From Bacillota bacterium (GTDB taxonomy: Bacteria; Bacillota; Clostridia; Christensenellales; SZUA-584): a DNA stretch of 26,343 bases. The position numbers and the translations under genes are program-made. Below the pieces are notes generated by a model. It did no database searches. It was not told the DNA's origin and saw only the letters and a program-made list of their open reading frames with translations. The stretch's first letter is position 1; each line of letters starts with the position of its first letter. The stretch covers positions 1 through 26,343 of the forward strand of contig JAEWCC010000063.1 in the NCBI GenBank assembly GCA_023390815.1. Direction: 5' to 3'. This document shows, piece by piece, positions 21,537-26,343 of this stretch.

Positions 21537-22631
21537 TTATAAGTACCGATCGAAAAAGGCCAGACACGCTTCGTTGATGGTTTTGAGCGTCTCTTCGCCG
21601 GATGCCGAATATCCGCCGCCCAGCAGGGCGCACAGTATCGGGGATTTGCGCACAAGGTCCGTCAACGTATAGTGATTGCTTCCCTCGATGTGGACGTATT
21701 CCACGTTCCCTTCGTTCATTAAATACCGCTCGTTCTGCGCGTACCGGATATCGGTACCGATCAGCGGATAGCCGCTGTCGCTGTAGATGTTCAGAATCGC
21801 GCAATCATAGGGGGAGGTATCCCATGTAAAGCCGGTATCATTGAAGCCGGTGATGTCGCAAAAGTAGGGAGCCTCCAGCGCCACGACCGCCTTGATATCG
21901 CCGCGCTGCCGGGCCACGCCCAGCGCCGCCGCGCCGCCCAGCGAATGCCCCGCCGTCGCGATGCGGCCCGTATCGATCAGGGAATAGAAGCCATTGTTCT
22001 GCTTTGCGGCCTGCGTTATCAGGCTGTCAATCACAAAGCCCATATCGGCGGTGCGGGTTTCCATCCATGTCTGGTAGCAGGCAAAGGAGTTTGCGATATC
22101 CTTGTTCGGGTCCTCCGTCTGCAGCTGCTTCATATAGCCGCCGTCGATCCAGATTTTCTTGCCGTCTACCGAGGTATAAAGGCTCTGGTACGGATGATCG
22201 ATGCTTGCCACCACATAACCGTGGCTGGCCAGCTCCTCATATAATGAAGTATTGCTGTCCTTATAGCTGATGCCGCCGTGCGAAAAAACCACCAGCGGGC
22301 AGGAACTCTGCGCGATCGAGGCGCTGTCGGGATAATATACGATTACGGACAACTTTCGTTGGCTGCCGTCGTTTCGATACGTTTCCTGCCGGGATGGATC
22401 CTCCATCTGCAGCGTTACGGAAGCAACTGCGAAGTCCCCGGTCGTCTCGATGCTCTTCAATTCGGGAAAGAGGATTACCTTGGCGACAAGGGCAAACACC
22501 AGAATGAAGCTGAAAACAGACAAAAAGCCGCGCAGCCGCCTGGACTTGGGGATTTTGGATACCCGGCTCATGATGCCGCCAGCCAGCAGCAGCGCTGCAA
22601 TCGCGATGATGATATAATTTCCCGCAGCCAT
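21537..22631 (-). CDS. Membrane-anchored alpha/beta hydrolase (PAF-acetylhydrolase-like)
   Basis: A 364-residue alpha/beta hydrolase. Two hydrophobic segments at 5-20 and 35-55 anchor the N-terminus, leaving the catalytic domain probably outside. The oxyanion-strand motif is PLVVFSHGGISY (112-123); the nucleophile elbow is AGHSLGG with S230; the likely catalytic His is H320 in IEGSNHYTL. Overall pattern (GYVVASIDHPYQS, then ALEAPYF after the elbow) recalls platelet-activating factor acetylhydrolase or dienelactone hydrolase relatives. At the place where PAF-AH has its Asp (LDAWM), this protein has Glu (ALEAPY, E253). Substrate unknown, probably an ester or short-chain lipid. GAGGAG precedes the ATG. 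It is a single gene with its own likely promoter at 22695-22723. Confidence 0.85.
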   Translation of the reverse strand: MAAGNYIIIAIAALLLAGGIMSRVSKIPKSRRLRGFLSVFSFILVFALVAKVILFPELKSIETTGDFAVASVTLQMEDPSRQETYRNDGSQRKLSVIVYYPDSASIAQSSCPLVVFSHGGISYKDSNTSLYEELASHGYVVASIDHPYQSLYTSVDGKKIWIDGGYMKQLQTEDPNKDIANSFACYQTWMETRTADMGFVIDSLITQAAKQNNGFYSLIDTGRIATAGHSLGGAAALGVARQRGDIKAVVALEAPYFCDITGFNDTGFTWDTSPYDCAILNIYSDSGYPLIGTDIRYAQNERYLMNEGNVEYVHIEGSNHYTLTDLVRKSPILCALLGGGYSASGEETLKTINEACLAFFDRYL

Positions 22632-22644
22632 AAATTCTCCTCAT

Positions 22645-22669
22645 AACCGGGTTTTAAACCCGGTTTTTT
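22645..22669 (+). terminator. Perfect hairpin with T-run in the leader of the hydrolase gene
   Basis: AACCGGGTTT (22645-22654) and AAACCCGGTT (22656-22665) are symmetric about one T, and TTTTTT ends the plus-strand side. It works as a terminator for plus-strand transcription, yet no plus-strand gene ends here. In the hydrolase message it would be a stem just before the ribosome site. Confidence 0.5.
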
Positions 22670-22694
22670 AACAGTTCAGATGCAGATTACCTGT

Positions 22695-22723
22695 ATTTGT
22701 CCAACCCTTTTATTCGATGTCAA
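22695..22723 (-). promoter_or_regulatory. Possible promoter of the hydrolase gene
   Basis: On the minus strand a perfect TTGACA (22718-22723) is followed after 17 bases by ACAAAT (22695-22700), a weak -10 box. Confidence 0.4.
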
Positions 22724-22854
22724 TTCCAAAACCCCTTTTAAGGAGGTAAAAAAGGCCCCTTTAAGACACGGCTTTGCGAATAGTGGGGCCGCTTGTACTA
22801 ACGCCAGTGTGCCAATCATATTCTTATGAAAGAAACATATATGGGAGGTGTCCC

Positions 22855-24294
22855 ATGAAAGTAAATCTGCGGCCCGTTGCGAGCCAAATCAACATGCCCA
22901 CTGTGATCAAAACGGCGATACTTCCGGGTGACACATCCGAAACGCTGTTTATCGCCACCCAGCCGGGAGAAATCTATCATATCAAAAGCGGCAGCATGAG
23001 AACCTTCCTCGATATCCGCCCGTTGGTCCTGAAACTCGGTATCTCTGACGGCGGGTACGATGAACGGGGCTTGCTGGGGCTGGCGTTTCACCCCCGGTTT
23101 ACTCATAATGGGCTGTTCTACGTTCATTATTCTATAGCCGGATTGCAGGGCCCCGGGGCACTCCCTGCCCCGGCACCAGCAAGGCCGAGCGAAGATGCCC
23201 TGCCCCCGTTTTTTATGCCGGACCCGTGCGATCCCGCAACTCTAAACCTCAAGTGGATGAATCGGGAAACCAAGTACGACCATATCGATACCGTTGAAGA
23301 ATGGATACTGCAATCAAGCGGCCAGCCTCAAAAGCGGCGGACATTGCTGAATATCCGGAGGCCATTTTTTAACCACTGCGGCGTCAACAGCTTAAACTTT
23401 TCGCCCGAAACCGGAAGGCTTGTTTTAACCACCGGAGACGGCGGGTCGGGCTACGACCCGTTCAATTTAGCCCAGGATGAGCTGGAGATCGCGGGCAAGA
23501 TTATTGAAATCGATGTGGCCCGAGGCATATCGGTCAGTCCGCCCGTCGCCACGCGTTTCAGCGAGCTTCCGGTATCCGTTCAGCAAACCCTTACAGTCAT
23601 TGCCAAAGGGGTGCGCAACATACCGGGCATCTCGTATCAAAAGGTAAATAATCAATATGTCAAATATGTGGGTATCGTCGGGCAGGACATGGTCGAGTCG
23701 GTTTATTCGTTTACGGCTTACAAACCCGTACCGGTTGCTCAGCTCGTTCAGGCTTCGGCGCATCCCGATCAGGAAGGCTTCATCAACTTTGGCTGGCGCG
23801 GCTGGGAAGGAAATTTCCCCACTTCGATGATGAAGCCTTGCGCTGCGAATCCGGCTGCGGAGCAGGCAATCATCGCGTATTACGATGAGGCGGTCAAAAC
23901 ATCAACGCGTCGTCTTGCGCCGCTGACCTGCTACTATCATGACGAGCCCCGGCCCGATATATTCGGCGGAACCGCGCTTACCGGAGTCCAAGTCTATATG
24001 GGCAGCGCTATCCCCGCATTGACGGGAAGCGTCGTGTTTACCGATTTCGCGCGTGATCTCGAGCGCAACCCCCAGCCGCCCATTCGAGGGGTATTGGCCT
24101 ATGTCAAAGAGAGAACGGATTGCAAGCTCAGCGATTATAACGTGATTGAAATCGGTTATAATTTAGGGCCCCAGTCCGCGTTTTATGTCAGTTTGGGTGC
24201 GAGTTTCGATCAAACCCGACTCTATTTAGGCGTATATGGCTCCATGAACGTGGGCGATTTTAACCGGGGCAGCGTTTTCGAAATCGTTCCGTAA
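22855..24294 (+). CDS. Glucose/sorbosone dehydrogenase-like (PQQ-type beta-propeller) protein
   Basis: A 479-residue protein of the glucose/sorbosone dehydrogenase family, six-bladed propellers that in known enzymes use PQQ. The family hallmark is GGYDERGLLGLAFHPRFTHNGLFYVHYS (around 62-90), then FNHCGVNSLNFSPETGRLVLTTGDGGSGYDPFNLAQD, GKIIEIDV, NFGWRGWEG, and a late PALTGSVVFTDFARD. A proline-rich insertion (about 103-125) follows the first blade. No signal peptide is visible, which is unusual because most family members are exported. The ATG at 22855 has GGGAGG six bases upstream; frames further up start with TTG and lack a ribosome site. Firmicutes rarely make PQQ, so the cofactor and substrate are open. 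It stands alone. Confidence 0.8.
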   Translation: MKVNLRPVASQINMPTVIKTAILPGDTSETLFIATQPGEIYHIKSGSMRTFLDIRPLVLKLGISDGGYDERGLLGLAFHPRFTHNGLFYVHYSIAGLQGPGALPAPAPARPSEDALPPFFMPDPCDPATLNLKWMNRETKYDHIDTVEEWILQSSGQPQKRRTLLNIRRPFFNHCGVNSLNFSPETGRLVLTTGDGGSGYDPFNLAQDELEIAGKIIEIDVARGISVSPPVATRFSELPVSVQQTLTVIAKGVRNIPGISYQKVNNQYVKYVGIVGQDMVESVYSFTAYKPVPVAQLVQASAHPDQEGFINFGWRGWEGNFPTSMMKPCAANPAAEQAIIAYYDEAVKTSTRRLAPLTCYYHDEPRPDIFGGTALTGVQVYMGSAIPALTGSVVFTDFARDLERNPQPPIRGVLAYVKERTDCKLSDYNVIEIGYNLGPQSAFYVSLGASFDQTRLYLGVYGSMNVGDFNRGSVFEIVP

Positions 24295-24323
24295 GTCGTG
24301 ACCTAATGGAATAATCCTCATGT

Positions 24324-24354
24324 AAAAAGGCTCTCCGGTTTCCCGAAGAGCCTT
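24324..24354 (-). terminator. Terminator of nifJ
   Basis: AAGGCTCT and AGAGCCTT pair across a 12-base loop that contains a further GG/CC pair. On the minus strand TTTTT follows, 15 bases beyond the nifJ stop. It also lies after the plus-strand dehydrogenase-like gene and may serve both. Confidence 0.8.
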
Positions 24355-24369
24355 CGTTGTTAGTTAGCC

Positions 24370-26343
24370 TTATTTGCCGTCAGCGAGGCGCTTGTAGTAT
24401 TCGTAGCGCTCTTTCGCTTCCTTCTCGGCCGCCGCAAACAGTACTTCCGCCGTTTCGGGGAACTGCTTGGCGAGCGTCTTGTAACGGATTTCGCTGTTGA
24501 TGAAATCCTGGAAGCTGCCCGTGGGCTCCTTGCTGTCCAGCGAGAAGGCGTTTTTGCCCTCTTCCTTGAGCATCGGATTGTAGCGGTACAACTGCCAGTA
24601 ACCGGCTTCCACCGCCAGCCTCATCTCGGCCTGCGTCTTGCTCATGTTGATGCCGTGGTTGATGCAAGGCGCGTACGCGATAACCAGCGACGGGCCATGG
24701 TAGCTTTCGGCTTCCTGCAGGGCCTTTAAGAGCTGGTTGTGGTTCGAGCCCATGCAGACCTGTGCGACATAGATATAGCCGTATGTCATGGCGATGGCAC
24801 CGAGGTCCTTCTTCTTGGTGCGCTTACCGGACGCCGCGAACTTCACAACAGAACCGGTCGGGGTCGCCTTGGAGGCCTGGCCGCCCGTGTTGGAGTACAG
24901 CTCCGTATCGAGCACGAGTACGTTGACGTCCTCGCCCTGTGCCAGCACGTGATCGAGGCCGCCGTAACCGATGTCGTATGCCCAGCCGTCGCCGCCGAAG
25001 ATCCAGATGGACTTCTTGACGAACAGATCGCTCATGCCCGCGATTTCCTTCGCAAGCGGATCGGATGCGCCTTCAACGAGCGACTTCAATGCGGCGGAAG
25101 CTTCCTTGCTCGCTTCGCCATCGTTGCGCGCAGCCAGCCACGCGTCGCAGACCTCTTTCGCGTCGGCGTTGCACTTTTCGCCATACTGCTCGACGAGCAT
25201 CGCAAGGCGTTCGCGCTGCTGGGTGACGCCGATGTTCATGCCGAAGCCGAACTCCGCGTTGTCTTCAAACAGCGAGTTTGCCCACGCCGGGCCCTGGCCC
25301 TTGGCGTTCTTCGTGTACGGGCAGGTCGGGGTGTTGCCGCCGTAGATCGACGAGCAGCCCGTCGCGTTTGCAACGATCATGCGATCGCCGAACAGCTGCG
25401 TGATGAGCTTGATGTAAGGCGTCTCGCCGCAGCCCGCGCAAGCGCCCGAGAACTCGAAGAGCGGACGCTGGAACTGGGAACCGATGACGGTATTCTTGCT
25501 GACCTGCACACCCGTATCGGGCAGCTTGGTCGCAAATTCCCAATTGGCATGCTGTGTTTCGCAATGCTCGGCAAGCGGCTCCATGACGAGCGCTTTTTCC
25601 TTGGCCGGGCAGATATCCGCGCAGTTGCCGCAGCCCGTGCAATCGAGCGGCGAAATTTGCATGCGGTACTTAAGGCCCGCGATCTCTTTGCCTCTCGCGT
25701 CCTTGGTCACGTAGCCAGCGGGCGCATCTGCAAGGTCTTCCGGTTTCGCGAGGAATGGACGGATAACCGCGTGCGGGCAAATGAACGAGCACTGGTTGCA
25801 CATGATGCAGTTTTCGGGAATCCACTTCGGCACGTTCACCGCGATGCCGCGCTTTTCAAACTGCGTGGTACCAGTCGGGAAGTAGCCGCGCGGATCAAAA
25901 GCGGATACCGGCAGCTCGTCGCCCTTCTGCTCGATGATGGGATACAGCACCTTCGCGAAGAACTCGCCTGCTTCCACGGGAGCCTTCACAACCGGAGCGC
26001 CATCCGTGGTGGTCGCCCAGCTTTCGGGATACTTGATCTCCACGATGCCATCCGCGCCCATATCGATGGCGTTGTTGTTCATCTGGACGATCTTGTCGCC
26101 CTTCTTGCCGTAGGTCTTCTTGACGGCCTGCTTCATGTAGTCGATCGCTTCCGTGTACGGAATGATCTCCGCCACCTTGAAGAACGCGGCCTGCATGACG
26201 GTGTTGATACGTCCGCCCATGCCCGCTTCTTCAGCCAGCTTGATCGCGTCGATGTTGTAGAATTTCAGCTTCTTCTTCGCAATGGCGTTCTTGACCACCG
26301 CGGGCAGCTCGCATTCCATCTGCTCCGCCGACCAGGGGGAGTT
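24370..26343 (-). CDS. nifJ: Pyruvate:ferredoxin (flavodoxin) oxidoreductase, C-terminal half
   Basis: The last 657 residues of a single-chain PFOR, which turns pyruvate and CoA into acetyl-CoA and CO2 with reduced ferredoxin. The frame is open to the window edge (NSPWSAEQ precedes the first internal Met), so the gene continues beyond it; full proteins have about 1170 residues. Visible are the domain with IDAIKLAEEAGMGGRINTVMQ, two ferredoxin-type motifs (CIMCNQCSFICPHAVIRP and CTGCGNCADICPAKEKALVM), and the proximal cluster and thiamine-diphosphate region (FSGACAGCGETPYIK, ATGCSSIYGG, IFGGDGWAYDIGYGGLDHV, DTELYSNTGGQASKATPTG). It is a central enzyme of anaerobic fermentation and the ferredoxin source for NfnAB. 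It is intact as far as seen. Confidence 0.97.
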   Translation of the reverse strand, partial: NSPWSAEQMECELPAVVKNAIAKKKLKFYNIDAIKLAEEAGMGGRINTVMQAAFFKVAEIIPYTEAIDYMKQAVKKTYGKKGDKIVQMNNNAIDMGADGIVEIKYPESWATTTDGAPVVKAPVEAGEFFAKVLYPIIEQKGDELPVSAFDPRGYFPTGTTQFEKRGIAVNVPKWIPENCIMCNQCSFICPHAVIRPFLAKPEDLADAPAGYVTKDARGKEIAGLKYRMQISPLDCTGCGNCADICPAKEKALVMEPLAEHCETQHANWEFATKLPDTGVQVSKNTVIGSQFQRPLFEFSGACAGCGETPYIKLITQLFGDRMIVANATGCSSIYGGNTPTCPYTKNAKGQGPAWANSLFEDNAEFGFGMNIGVTQQRERLAMLVEQYGEKCNADAKEVCDAWLAARNDGEASKEASAALKSLVEGASDPLAKEIAGMSDLFVKKSIWIFGGDGWAYDIGYGGLDHVLAQGEDVNVLVLDTELYSNTGGQASKATPTGSVVKFAASGKRTKKKDLGAIAMTYGYIYVAQVCMGSNHNQLLKALQEAESYHGPSLVIAYAPCINHGINMSKTQAEMRLAVEAGYWQLYRYNPMLKEEGKNAFSLDSKEPTGSFQDFINSEIRYKTLAKQFPETAEVLFAAAEKEAKERYEYYKRLADGK

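Noticed and set aside
1..26343. CRISPR array or complete insertion sequence
   Set aside because: No regularly spaced identical repeats with unique spacers, and no transposase-like protein, occur in the window.

Overview
The window reads as a chromosomal segment of an anaerobic, Gram-positive, Clostridia-type Firmicute with moderately high GC (roughly mid-50s percent by eye). Grounds are pyruvate:ferredoxin oxidoreductase, an NfnAB/SudBA-type flavoprotein pair, an MsmX-type ATPase serving a CUT1 sugar importer, lipoproteins with a lipobox, a DUF4364 regulator, a 6S RNA and GC-rich intergenic repeats of a style common in gut Clostridia. The species cannot be named from sequence alone.

Layout. 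1-231: 5' part of a LacI-family regulator running out of the window. 660-7911 (minus): a six-gene arabinoside uptake and hydrolysis operon, in transcription order GH127 beta-L-arabinofuranosidase, lipoprotein solute-binding protein, two permeases, a DUF624/YesL membrane protein and an MsmX-like ATPase. 8243-10785 (plus): a divergent LacI regulator coupled by a TGATG overlap to a GH51 alpha-L-arabinofuranosidase. Both divergent promoters carry the same operator, TAAACGTTTA. Together these genes suggest import of arabinose-containing oligosaccharides and their debranching in the cytoplasm, under one repressor.

10786-11547: a non-coding block with tRNA-Val(GAC), a 6S RNA and tRNA-Gln(CTG) packed end to end on the minus strand behind one good promoter, followed by repeated fragments of the tRNA-Gln 3' end and strong hairpin terminators. 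11607-14900: a QueG-like iron-sulfur protein, a DUF4364 protein, a CPBP membrane protease and CobT. 15086-17313: nfnA-nfnB (sudB-sudA) with a palindrome-rich promoter region shared with cobT.

17416-20550 is the odd piece: a single very AT-rich gene (about 30% GC by eye) for a 1044-residue protein joining an HD hydrolase-like domain to an Hsp90/GHKL-type ATPase domain and a long uncharacterised C-terminal part. It sits between a terminator and a cluster of intergenic repeats. It looks recently acquired and is the best candidate in the window for an undescribed system, possibly defence or stress related.

20591-21472 holds two copies of a 57-bp leader-like element, three tandem composite GC-rich repeats and a small lipoprotein gene. 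21537-24294 holds a membrane-anchored alpha/beta hydrolase and a glucose/sorbosone dehydrogenase-like protein. 24370-26343 is the C-terminal half of nifJ, cut by the window end.
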